Notes under the pieces: model-generated
The model's input: only the letters and a program-made list of their open reading frames with translations
Database searches by the model: none
Told to the model about the DNA's origin: nothing
Part shown: piece by piece, positions 1 through 6,748 of the stretch
How the letters are laid out: every line of letters starts with the position of its first letter
How positions within the stretch are numbered: the first letter of the stretch is position 1
Source: Bacteroides_D sp963546395
Lineage (GTDB): Bacteria > Bacteroidota > Bacteroidia > Bacteroidales > CAJPTX01
Reading direction: 5' to 3'
Length of the DNA stretch: 36,076 bases
Assembly (NCBI GenBank): GCA_963546395.1
Contig: CAUUMS010000015.1
Location: 1-36,076 of the forward strand
Position numbers and translations under genes: made by a program

Positions 1-53
1 AGAGCACAACCTTGCCAAGGTTGGGGTCGCGAGTTCGAGTCTCGTTTTCCGCT
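1..53 (+). tRNA. tRNA-Gly (GCC), 5' end missing
   Basis: This is the 3' two thirds of a glycine tRNA cut by the window start. The anticodon arm has stem CAACC (7-11) with GGTTG (19-23) and loop TTGCCAA, which puts the anticodon GCC at 14-16. The T arm is 29-45 with loop TTCGAGT. TTTCCGC at 46-52 is the 3' strand of the acceptor stem and T53 is the discriminator. No CCA is encoded after it, so CCA must be added enzymatically. The 5' acceptor strand and most of the D arm lie outside the window. Confidence 0.93.
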
Positions 54-62
54 CTGATCCGT

Positions 63-90
63 AAAGACGTTGGTGCCCCCAGCGTCTTTT
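63..90 (+). terminator. Hairpin between tRNA-Gly and tRNA-Leu
   Basis: AAAGACGTTGG (63-73) pairs with CCAGCGTCTTT (79-89), with one G-T wobble, and leaves a five-base loop. It ends in only four T's, so termination would be weak. It starts ten bases after the tRNA-Gly discriminator base. It could end tRNA-Gly transcription or serve as a processing signal. I see no clear promoter between it and tRNA-Leu, which leaves co-transcription possible. Confidence 0.5.
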
Positions 91-139
91 GCGTATAAGG
101 CGGGTGGATGCGCGATGCGCTGCCGGCCGTGGGGTAGGG

Positions 140-221
140 GCCCGGATGGTGAAATAGGTAGACACGCAGGACTTAAAATCCTGTGGCTTCGGCCGTACCG
201 GTTCGACCCCGGTTCCGGGCA
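140..221 (+). tRNA. tRNA-Leu (TAA)
   Basis: This is a complete class II tRNA. The acceptor strand GCCCGGA (140-146) pairs with TCCGGGC (214-220), and A221 is the discriminator. The anticodon stem CAGGA (167-171) pairs with TCCTG (179-183). The seven-base loop holds anticodon TAA at 174-176. A long variable arm follows, as expected for leucine tRNA, and then a T arm with GTTCGAC. CCA is not encoded. The gene lies in tandem with tRNA-Gly. Confidence 0.96.
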
Positions 222-673
222 CACGAGGTGCCCCGTATGCACGAGGGATCCACAGGCGAGCGCACCCCTGCTTGCGGGCCGAGGCTAATCTTCCCGGTTG
301 CTCCCGTGGCACTCCCGGCCCGTGGTGACGTACGGCCTGCCGTCAGCGTTTGGGCCTAATCCACTCCCGTCTTCTTTTATCTCTCAGGGTGCTGCGCCCG
401 TTCACAGCTTGGGCCGTTGCGTGGGCTGCCTGCCACGGTGGCCGCAACGCCAGCCAGGGCCTTTGGCTCGCATATTACTTCCAATCGCTATCTTTGCCGC
501 ACATCGTATGGTGACTAGGGACTTTGGAGCATAATATGTGTACGCCTCCGTCTCCTGACGGTGTGCATGATGGAGCGCAAACGGATTGGCTGGCATATTT
601 TTTGTAGAAACTGATAGCAAATCGGAGCGGCATGGGACTGAGGGGAGAGGGTAAGTAATAAGAGGATAGAGCT
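222..673 (+). other. Long intergenic region and clpC leader
   Basis: About 450 bases without a credible gene. The first part (222-460) holds only short imperfect hairpins, for example GCGAGC with GCTTGC near 256-275. A canonical promoter lies at 462-496. Downstream of it are the hairpin CCGTC-tcct-GACGG near 548-561 and an isolated T run at about 594-600. This leaves a predicted leader of about 170 bases before clpC, or room for a short transcript ending near 600. A few open frames of 70-150 codons cross the region, but they have no homology I recognise and overlap clpC or each other. Confidence 0.6.
462..496 (+). promoter_or_regulatory. Bacteroidetes-type promoter upstream of clpC
   Basis: TTTG at 462-465 is followed after 23 bp by TATCTTTG at 489-496, a full match to the TAnnTTTG -7 box. 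The spacing is at the upper end of the usual range. Transcription would start near 502, giving a clpC leader of about 170 bases. It is the only clean promoter I find before the clpC-tpx-tpx-fabG series. Confidence 0.55.
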
Positions 674-3196
674 ATGGCATCGGGGCGATACACGGAGGTA
701 TTGACAAAAGTGGTCCACTTCAGCAAGGCGGAGGCCATGCGTCTGGGCAATAGTAGCATCTCGCCCGACCATTTGATGCTGGGTATCATCAGGGAGCGGG
801 GAAACGATGTGGTGCAGCTGCTGATTCGCCACGGGGTGGATCTCGAGGCTCTCAGGGATGACATTAGCCGCTTTCTGCGTGAGGGGACTGTGCGCTCGCT
901 GGTGTCGATGAATGATCTCTCATTCGACACCACCACCCAGGAGCTCTTTGTGGAGGCTTACAACGAGGCGCAGCGTCTCTCGATGGATGAAGTGAATGAG
1001 TTTCACCTGATGTGGGCTCTGCTGCGCATGGAGAAGAATCAGACGTGCCGCAGCCTGACGGCGCAGGGGGTGAACTGCGAGCGTCTCATGCGCGAGGCCG
1101 AGGAGTTCAGCTTTGAGATCTTCGGCGGCCGGGCCGCGGAGCAGCCCTCGTCGGCCAAATCCAAGTCGGAGGAGGCTCCCGAAGGGAGCGAGGAGGGGCG
1201 TAGCTACAAACTGGCCGATTTCTGCATCGACCTCACGCAGCGGGCCCGTGACGGGGAGCTCGACCCCACTGTGGGACGCCTGGAAGAGACCGAGCGCATG
1301 GTGCAGATCCTCTGCCGGCGGCGTAAGAACAACCCGATTCTGGTGGGGGATCCCGGGGTGGGCAAGTCGGCCATCGTGGAGGGCCTCGCCAGTCGCATTG
1401 TGTCCGGCGATGTGCCTGTGGCCCTGAGCAATCGGGTGATACTGATGCTCGACATGGCTGCCGTGGTGGCGGGCACCAAGTTCCGTGGGGAGTTCGAGGA
1501 ACGCATGAAGTTTGTGCTCGATGAGCTGAAGGCGCATCCGTCCTACATCATCTACATCGATGAGATTCACACCATCGTAGGCGCAGGGTCGGCTAGCGGC
1601 ACGCTGGATGCGGCTAATATCCTGAAGCCAGCCCTCTCGCGGGGCGATGTGCAGTGCATCGGGGCCACCACCCTCGACGAGTACCGCAATCGCATAGAGA
1701 GCGATGGGGCACTGGAGCGTAGGTTTCAGCGCGTGCTGGTGGAGCCGAGCAGCCCGGAGGAGACGCTGACGATACTCCGCAAGCTGAAGTCGCGCTACGA
1801 GGAGTACCACGGGGTGAGCTACACGGATGAGGCCGTGCAGGCATGCGTGCGGCTCACGCTCCGCTATATCTCAGATCGGGCCCTGCCCGATAAGGCGGTG
1901 GATGCGCTCGACGAGTCGGGGGCCAGGGCCGCAATTCAGTCGAATCATAAGCCCAGGCGCATCGTGTGGCTGGAGGGGCAGAAGGCGATGAGCGAACGGG
2001 AGTATGCCCGGGCGCAGCAGCGTGGCCCCAAGGAGCAGGAGGAGCTGCACCGGCGGCGGGTGGAGGAGCTAGGCTCGGAGGTGGAGGGGGCCCTCGACCA
2101 GTGGTTCCAGCAGCGGCGCGAAAGCCCCGTCGAGGTCAATGCTGCCATGGTGGCTGACACAGTGTCACTCATGGCAGGGGTGCCCGTGCAGCGGGTGGCG
2201 CAGGCCGAGAGCGATAGGCTCATGCGCATGGAGGACGAGCTGGGGATGAGCGTCGTGGGGCAAAAGGCTTCCATCGAGGCCATCAGCCGGGCTATTCGCA
2301 GGAATCGGTCGGGCATCAAGGATCCGCGGCGTCCCATCGGGACATTCCTCTTCCTGGGGCCCACCGGGGTGGGGAAGACCTACCTGGCTAAGGAGCTGGC
2401 CCGCTACCTGTTCGACAGCGATAAGAGCTTCATCCGGGTGGACATGAGCGAGTATATGGAGGGCCACTCCATATCGCGCCTGATCGGCTCGCCCCCAGGC
2501 TACGTGGGCTACGGAGAGGGGGGCCAATTGACGGAGCAGGTGCGCCGCCACCCCTACTCGGTGGTGCTGTTCGACGAGCTGGAGAAGGCCGCCCACGAGG
2601 TGTACAACCTGCTGCTCCAGGTGCTCGATGAGGGCGTACTGACCGATGGCAACGGGCGGCGTGTGGACTTCACGAACACCATCATCATCATGACCTCCAA
2701 CGTGGGGAGCCGCGAGCTCCGTGCGTTTGGCGATGGGGTGGGCTACATGACGCGCTCCAAGAGCGAGGGGAGCGAGGAGAGCCGCCAGCAGCTGGTGCGT
2801 AGGGCTCTTGACAGGCAGTTCCCGCCCGAGTTTCTCAACCGGGTGGATGAGCTGGTGTTTTTCCGCGAGCTCACCATGACGGATATGCCGCGCATCCTCG
2901 ACGTGCACATGCGCCAGATGGTGGAGCGGTTGCGCGATCAGGGGCTGACGCTACGGCTGACGCCCCGGGCCAAGGAGTACATCCTGGAGCAGGGGTACAA
3001 CCCCCAGTATGGGGCGCGCCCGTTGAAGCGAGCCGTGCAGCGAAATGTGGAGGATCCCGTGGCCGAGTTGCTGCTACGGGGCGAGCTGCAAGCAGGCGAC
3101 ACGGTGGTGCTCAACTTCTCGAAGAACAAGGGGGTGTACGCGGTGGCGCAGCCCGCGCAGTCGACGTGTCCCGTGGTGGAGAGTGAACAAAATTGA
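674..3196 (+). CDS. clpC: ATP-dependent Clp protease ATP-binding subunit ClpC (AAA+ unfoldase)
   Basis: An 840-residue class I Hsp100 unfoldase that would feed proteins to ClpP in the cytoplasm; clpP is not in this window. A Clp N-domain with two repeats covers about residues 1-150. NBD1 has Walker A GDPGVGKS at 225-232 and Walker B IDEIH with the acidic pair at 296-297. A short middle region (about 424-488) is typical of ClpC, not of ClpB with its long coiled coil. NBD2 has Walker A GPTGVGKT at 562-569 and FDELEK at about 633. The ClpP-docking loop position reads VGY (about 687-689) where most ClpC proteins have (V/I/L)GF. The chosen ATG follows AGAGG at 661-665. The end overlaps nothing; tpx begins 44 bases downstream on the same strand. 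Confidence 0.95.
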   Translation: MASGRYTEVLTKVVHFSKAEAMRLGNSSISPDHLMLGIIRERGNDVVQLLIRHGVDLEALRDDISRFLREGTVRSLVSMNDLSFDTTTQELFVEAYNEAQRLSMDEVNEFHLMWALLRMEKNQTCRSLTAQGVNCERLMREAEEFSFEIFGGRAAEQPSSAKSKSEEAPEGSEEGRSYKLADFCIDLTQRARDGELDPTVGRLEETERMVQILCRRRKNNPILVGDPGVGKSAIVEGLASRIVSGDVPVALSNRVILMLDMAAVVAGTKFRGEFEERMKFVLDELKAHPSYIIYIDEIHTIVGAGSASGTLDAANILKPALSRGDVQCIGATTLDEYRNRIESDGALERRFQRVLVEPSSPEETLTILRKLKSRYEEYHGVSYTDEAVQACVRLTLRYISDRALPDKAVDALDESGARAAIQSNHKPRRIVWLEGQKAMSEREYARAQQRGPKEQEELHRRRVEELGSEVEGALDQWFQQRRESPVEVNAAMVADTVSLMAGVPVQRVAQAESDRLMRMEDELGMSVVGQKASIEAISRAIRRNRSGIKDPRRPIGTFLFLGPTGVGKTYLAKELARYLFDSDKSFIRVDMSEYMEGHSISRLIGSPPGYVGYGEGGQLTEQVRRHPYSVVLFDELEKAAHEVYNLLLQVLDEGVLTDGNGRRVDFTNTIIIMTSNVGSRELRAFGDGVGYMTRSKSEGSEESRQQLVRRALDRQFPPEFLNRVDELVFFRELTMTDMPRILDVHMRQMVERLRDQGLTLRLTPRAKEYILEQGYNPQYGARPLKRAVQRNVEDPVAELLLRGELQAGDTVVLNFSKNKGVYAVAQPAQSTCPVVESEQN

Positions 3197-3240
3197 AAGC
3201 CTCGCCGTTTATTCCACAGACGTTAACGGAGGGAAATTTT

Positions 3241-3747
3241 ATGGCACACAGTGTGAAGTTTGCAGGCAATGAGCTTGCGTTGCAGGGCAGCGAGGTGAAG
3301 GTGGGTGATAAGGCGCAAGCGTTCACCTGCGTGGGATTGGATATGAAACCGGTGTCGCTGGCCGATTTTGCCGGTAAGGTGAAGATACTGAGCGTTTTCC
3401 CATCCATCGATACGCCGGTGTGCTCGCTTCAGGCTGGCAAGTTCGAGGCGCAGGCCGCCGCGTTGGGTAACGACGTGGCCATCATCGCCATCTCGAACGA
3501 TTTGCCCTTCGCACTGGGTCGCTACTGCGGTGCCAAGAATGTTAAGAGCATGGTGATGGCCTCTGATCACCGGGATTTGGATTTTGGCCTCAAGTATGGT
3601 TTCGTGCTTAGCGCTCTCCGCCTGCTGGCGCGCGGCGTGGTGGTGATCGATAAGGACGACGTGGTGCGCTACGTGGAGTACGTGCCCGAGGTCACAGAGG
3701 AGCCCAACTACGATAAGGCCCTAGAGGCCGCTAAGGCGCTGCTGTAG
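3241..3747 (+). CDS. tpx: Thiol peroxidase (Tpx), cytoplasmic
   Basis: A 168-residue atypical two-cysteine peroxiredoxin that reduces hydroperoxides using thioredoxin. The peroxidatic cysteine is C61 in FPSIDTPVCS, and the resolving cysteine is C96 in NDLPFALGRYCGA. Both sit where E. coli Tpx has C61 and C95. The length is the usual one and there is no signal peptide. The ATG at 3241 is preceded by the strong ribosome site GGAGGG (3228-3233). The frame stays open upstream to a TTG at 3193, but that would overlap the clpC stop and lacks homology. The gene follows clpC by 44 bases and is followed 47 bases later by a second tpx, so co-transcription is likely. Confidence 0.95.
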   Translation: MAHSVKFAGNELALQGSEVKVGDKAQAFTCVGLDMKPVSLADFAGKVKILSVFPSIDTPVCSLQAGKFEAQAAALGNDVAIIAISNDLPFALGRYCGAKNVKSMVMASDHRDLDFGLKYGFVLSALRLLARGVVVIDKDDVVRYVEYVPEVTEEPNYDKALEAAKALL

Positions 3748-3794
3748 GTGGGTGTTGCCGCAATGTGATTGTGCAGCGCGTAAAGGGTTCGATT

Positions 3795-4433
3795 ATGAGT
3801 GGATTGTGGAAACGGATAGGCTCTGGTGCCGTGCTAATGGCGGCATTGACCGTGGCCGGGTTATTTGTTGGATGCGACGAGAATAAGCCTACGGGCGATG
3901 CATCTACAACTCAAATGACGAGCTGGCGCACCGTCAGCTCGGGGGATGGGGAGGTAGGCTTGCTGGGTACTGAGGTGCGTGTGGGTGAAAAGGCTCCCCA
4001 GTTCACGTGTATAGGGCGTGACATGCAGCCCGTGTCACTGGCCGACTACGCGGGTAAGGTGAAGATCTTGAGCGTGTTCCCGTCGGTTGACACGCGGGTG
4101 TGCTCGCTGCAAACCCATCAGTTCAATGAGCAGGCCGACGCATTGGGCGATGGCGTAGTCATCATGTCCATCTCGGTGGATCTCCCCTTCGCTATGAATC
4201 GCTACTGCGGGGCTGAGGGGATCGAGCGTATGGTGATGGCTTCAGATCACCGGGATTTGGATTTCGGGATGAAGTATGGCATGGTGCTTGAGGGGAAGAG
4301 GCTGCTGACGCGTGCCGTGGTGGTGATCGATAAGGACGACGTGGTGCGCTACGTGGAGTATGTGCCCAACCTGTCGGATGAGCCCGATTATGCCAAGGCG
4401 TTGGATGTGGCTAAGGGCTTGCTCGGGAATTAA
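3795..4433 (+). CDS. Thiol peroxidase fused to a lipoprotein signal peptide
   Basis: A 212-residue protein. Residues 1-27 form a lipoprotein signal peptide: a positive start (MSGLWKRIG), a hydrophobic core, and lipobox LFVGC with C27 as the lipidated residue. The acidic DEN directly after the cysteine resembles the acidic lipoprotein export signals of Bacteroidetes, so surface exposure is possible. A linker of about 30 residues follows, then a complete Tpx domain. Peroxidatic C103 (VDTRVCS) and resolving C138 (NRYCGA) are 35 residues apart, the same as in the upstream tpx. The gene is thus a paralogue of its neighbour, relocated to the envelope. A GTG at 3765 is an alternative start, but it would add residues before the signal peptide. 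fabG starts 28 bases downstream. The domain assignment is firm; the membrane destination is inferred. Confidence 0.88.
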   Translation: MSGLWKRIGSGAVLMAALTVAGLFVGCDENKPTGDASTTQMTSWRTVSSGDGEVGLLGTEVRVGEKAPQFTCIGRDMQPVSLADYAGKVKILSVFPSVDTRVCSLQTHQFNEQADALGDGVVIMSISVDLPFAMNRYCGAEGIERMVMASDHRDLDFGMKYGMVLEGKRLLTRAVVVIDKDDVVRYVEYVPNLSDEPDYAKALDVAKGLLGN

Positions 4434-4461
4434 GTCCATCAGGATTAATTGAAATAACGGA

Positions 4462-5208
4462 ATGGGACTACTGGAAGGCCGTGTGGCCGTGATTACGGGA
4501 GCAGCGCGTGGTATTGGGAAGGCCGTGGCACTGGCCTTCGCCAAGGAGGGTGCCTCTGTGGCCTTCTCTGACATGGCGCGCAATGATGCATTCACCCAGA
4601 CGGAGAGCGAGCTGTGCGCGCTCGGGGTGAAAGCCAAGGGCTACGAGTCGGATGCGAGTGACTTTGCCGCATCGGAGCGTTTCGTGGATGCCGTGGTGGC
4701 CGACTTTGGCCGCATCGATATCCTGGTGAATAACGCCGGTATTACGCGCGATGCGCTGCTAATGCGCATGACGGAGGAGCAGTGGGATCTGGTGATGCGG
4801 GTGAATCTGAAGTCGGCGTTCAACCTCACGAAGGCTGTGCAGCGTGTGATGCTGAAGCAGCGGAGCGGCTCTATCATCAACATGAGCTCGGTGGTTGGGG
4901 TCTCCGGCAATGCGGGGCAGTGCAACTACTCTGCCTCGAAGGCCGGGATGATCGGCTTCACCAAGTCGATTGCCCAAGAGCTGGGCTCGCGCAATATTCG
5001 GGCTAACGCCATTGCTCCCGGGTTTATTATCACGGAGATGACGGGGGCTCTGCCTGAGGAGGTGCGCAAGGAGTGGGAGAATAAGATCCCGCTTCGCCGT
5101 GGTGGCACCCCCGAGGATGTGGCCCGGGTGGCGGTCTTCCTGGCCTCCGATCTGTCCGCGTACGTGAGTGGGCAGGTGGTGAACGTTTGCGGTGGGATGA
5201 ACACCTAG
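4462..5208 (+). CDS. fabG: 3-oxoacyl-[acyl-carrier-protein] reductase FabG
   Basis: A 248-residue short-chain dehydrogenase that reduces 3-oxoacyl-ACP with NADPH in fatty acid elongation. It has the nucleotide motif TGAARGIG at 12-19, NNAG at 90-93, and the catalytic triad S143, Y156 and K160 (YSASK). The C-terminal PGFI-T-M and SGQVVNVCGGM segments are typical of FabG. Length and motifs fit FabG well. A paralogous SDR cannot be fully excluded, because the other fatty-acid gene here (fabD) is about 9 kb away. It begins 28 bases after the lipoprotein tpx and is probably the last gene of the clpC series, since a strong terminator follows 50 bases after the stop. Confidence 0.92.
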   Translation: MGLLEGRVAVITGAARGIGKAVALAFAKEGASVAFSDMARNDAFTQTESELCALGVKAKGYESDASDFAASERFVDAVVADFGRIDILVNNAGITRDALLMRMTEEQWDLVMRVNLKSAFNLTKAVQRVMLKQRSGSIINMSSVVGVSGNAGQCNYSASKAGMIGFTKSIAQELGSRNIRANAIAPGFIITEMTGALPEEVRKEWENKIPLRRGGTPEDVARVAVFLASDLSAYVSGQVVNVCGGMNT

Positions 5209-5228
5209 TTCGATACCATTGGCCCTTC

Positions 5229-5243
5229 CCCGCATACTGCGGG
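5229..5243 (+). other. Small GC hairpin after fabG
   Basis: CCCGCA (5229-5234) and TGCGGG (5238-5243) form a perfect stem with a three-base loop, 20 bases after the fabG stop. It has no T run of its own and lies just before the main terminator at 5259-5305. It may stabilise the mRNA 3' end. Confidence 0.4.
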
Positions 5244-5258
5244 AGTAGGGTGGGATAT

Positions 5259-5305
5259 ATCTCGGCAGATGGGGCTGTGCGCCTCGTTTGCCGAGATCCT
5301 TTTTT
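5259..5305 (+). terminator. Rho-independent terminator after fabG
   Basis: ATCTCGGCA (5259-5267) pairs perfectly with TGCCGAGAT (5289-5297), and the T run TTTTTT follows at 5300-5305. It is the best terminator in the window. It would close the clpC-tpx-tpx-fabG transcription unit and separate it from the thiamine genes. Confidence 0.85.
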
Positions 5306-5385
5306 AGGGGATGGTGCCCCACCCATGCATGGTGATCCGTAATGGATTACTTAGACGTGGAATGTTCCCAAATAGCGAGGGTGTC

Positions 5386-5412
5386 CACGGGCGAAACCGG
5401 GGTTTAGCCGTG
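5386..5412 (+). other. Inverted repeat / stem-loop upstream of thiH
   Basis: CACGG (5386-5390) pairs with CCGTG (5408-5412). Inside it, AAAC (5394-5397) pairs with GTTT (5402-5405), leaving a short GC-rich loop. There is no T run after it. It lies upstream of the predicted thiH start of transcription, so it could be an operator, a structure in a longer leader, or chance. Confidence 0.4.
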
Positions 5413-5484
5413 CATTAAGGGTGGTCGCTTTGGATTATTGGATTGCTGGTGTTATGGCAATGCGTACGGCTGGGCAAATTTAAT

Positions 5485-5492
5485 TACCTTCG
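5485..5492 (+). promoter_or_regulatory. thiH: Possible -7 box for thiH
   Basis: TACCTTCG matches TAnnTTTG at seven of eight positions and lies 62 bases before the chosen thiH start. No good -33 box is visible at the expected distance, so this is tentative. Confidence 0.3.
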
Positions 5493-5554
5493 TATGGGAC
5501 AACGTCGGTGGGTTCCGTTACGTGGGTGTGCCGAATAGGTGCGCAGCGGCTAAA

Positions 5555-6727
5555 ATGATAAGCAGGATGGAATCGGAGTCAGGTGATAAAGCTCGGCGGA
5601 CGAAGGAGCTAGAGCACTCGTTTTACCATGAGCTTCAGAAGCTGTCGTGGGATCAGATTGCAGATCGGGTCTACAACATGCGCCCGGTGGATGTGGAGCG
5701 GGCCATTCAGCATGCGGGGCATTGCAGCCCTGAGGAGTTCGAGGCGCTCATATCGCCGGCGGCAGTGCCCTACCTAGAGCTCATAGCGCAGGAGAGCCAG
5801 CGTTTGACGCGTAGACGCTTTGGGCGTGTGCTCTCGCTGTACGTACCGCTGTACCTATCGAATGCCTGCACCAATAGCTGCGTCTACTGCGGCTATAGTC
5901 GCCTGAACCGCATACCCCGCAAGACGCTCACCGCGGATGAGGTGCGCGCGGAGGCGCAGAGCATAAGGGCGCTGGGGTTTGAGCATATCCTCCTGCTGAC
6001 GGGCGAGGCTACCAAGGATTCGGGGTTTGAGTATCTCCGTGAAATGGTGCGGATTTTGCGCCCAATGTTCCCTCAGATCTCCATAGAGGTACAGCCTATG
6101 GGGGTGGATGAGTACGCCGCCCTTGGTCAGGAGGGATTGCACTCGGTGTATGTGTATCAGGAGACCTACAACGAGGCTATGTACCCCGAGTATCACCTGG
6201 CGGGTATGAAGCGCAACTTCCGTTACCGCCTTGAGACACCGGATCGGATAGGCATGGCGGGTATTCATCGCATCGGGTTGGGGGCCTTACTAGGGCTGGA
6301 GGACTGGCGCGTGGAGACGGTGTGCGTGGCGCATCACCTGCGCTACCTCCAACGGATGTACTGGAAGAGCAAGTACACGGTGTCATTTCCGCGCCTGAGG
6401 CCGCATGCGGGGCAATTTCAACCTAAGTTTGAGGTGAAGGATCGGGATCTGTTGCAGATCATCATGGCCTACCGGTTGCTGGATGAGAACCTGGAGATGT
6501 CATTGACCACACGGGAGTCGGCGTACTTCCGGGATCATGCGTTCCCGCTGGGAATCACGTCGCTGAGTGCCGGGTCGCACACGGAGCCTGGGGGCTACGC
6601 CCAACCGAACTCGGAGCTGGAGCAGTTCCGCATTTCGGATGATAGGTCGCCTGCGCAGGTGCAGGCTCTCCTGCATCAGCACGGCTACGAGGCGGTTTGG
6701 AAGGACTGGGACTGGGCGTTGCAGTAG
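5555..6727 (+). CDS. thiH: 2-iminoacetate synthase ThiH (radical SAM, thiamine thiazole pathway)
   Basis: The product cleaves tyrosine by radical SAM chemistry to give dehydroglycine for the thiazole ring of thiamine. The ATG at 5555 gives 390 residues; a second ATG at 5567 would give 386. The radical SAM cluster motif CTNSCVYCGY follows LYVPLYLSNA. Other strongly ThiH-like segments are the N-terminal LSW(D)-I, VQPMGVDEY, YQETY, RLETPDRIG-AGIH-IGLGAL, VSFPRLRP and the C-terminal PVWKDWD-like ending (AVWKDWDWAL). Length agrees with the family. thiF follows 21 bases later, so the pair is probably one transcript. The other thiazole genes (thiG, thiS) and thiC/thiE are not in the window. Confidence 0.95.
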   Translation: MISRMESESGDKARRTKELEHSFYHELQKLSWDQIADRVYNMRPVDVERAIQHAGHCSPEEFEALISPAAVPYLELIAQESQRLTRRRFGRVLSLYVPLYLSNACTNSCVYCGYSRLNRIPRKTLTADEVRAEAQSIRALGFEHILLLTGEATKDSGFEYLREMVRILRPMFPQISIEVQPMGVDEYAALGQEGLHSVYVYQETYNEAMYPEYHLAGMKRNFRYRLETPDRIGMAGIHRIGLGALLGLEDWRVETVCVAHHLRYLQRMYWKSKYTVSFPRLRPHAGQFQPKFEVKDRDLLQIIMAYRLLDENLEMSLTTRESAYFRDHAFPLGITSLSAGSHTEPGGYAQPNSELEQFRISDDRSPAQVQALLHQHGYEAVWKDWDWALQ

Positions 6728-6748
6728 TTGGCACTAGCAGAAACCGTT

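Larger units (their letters stand above)
5306..5554 (+). other. Intergenic region and thiH upstream region
   Basis: About 250 bases without a supported gene; with the terminator segment the full gap from fabG to thiH is 346 bases. It holds a strong stem-loop at 5386-5412 and a near-consensus -7 box at 5485-5492. The base composition is visibly more AT-rich from about 5430 to 5560 than in the neighbours. An open frame reaches back from thiH to 5438, but the extra 39 residues have no counterpart in ThiH. No TPP riboswitch core (CTGAGA and the pyrimidine-binding helix) is present. Confidence 0.55.

Noticed and set aside
475..936. Minus-strand open frame across the clpC leader and start
   Set aside because: It overlaps the conserved N-domain of clpC and has no recognisable product, promoter or ribosome site.
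920..1810. A 296-codon open frame on the minus strand inside clpC
   Set aside because: It is antisense to the well-conserved AAA+ domain, shows no family motifs, and is expected from the codon bias of a GC-rich gene.
5306..5554. TPP riboswitch upstream of thiH
   Set aside because: The CTGAGA motif and the GATCTGGATAATGCCAG-like helix are missing; only a generic GGTGCC string is present.
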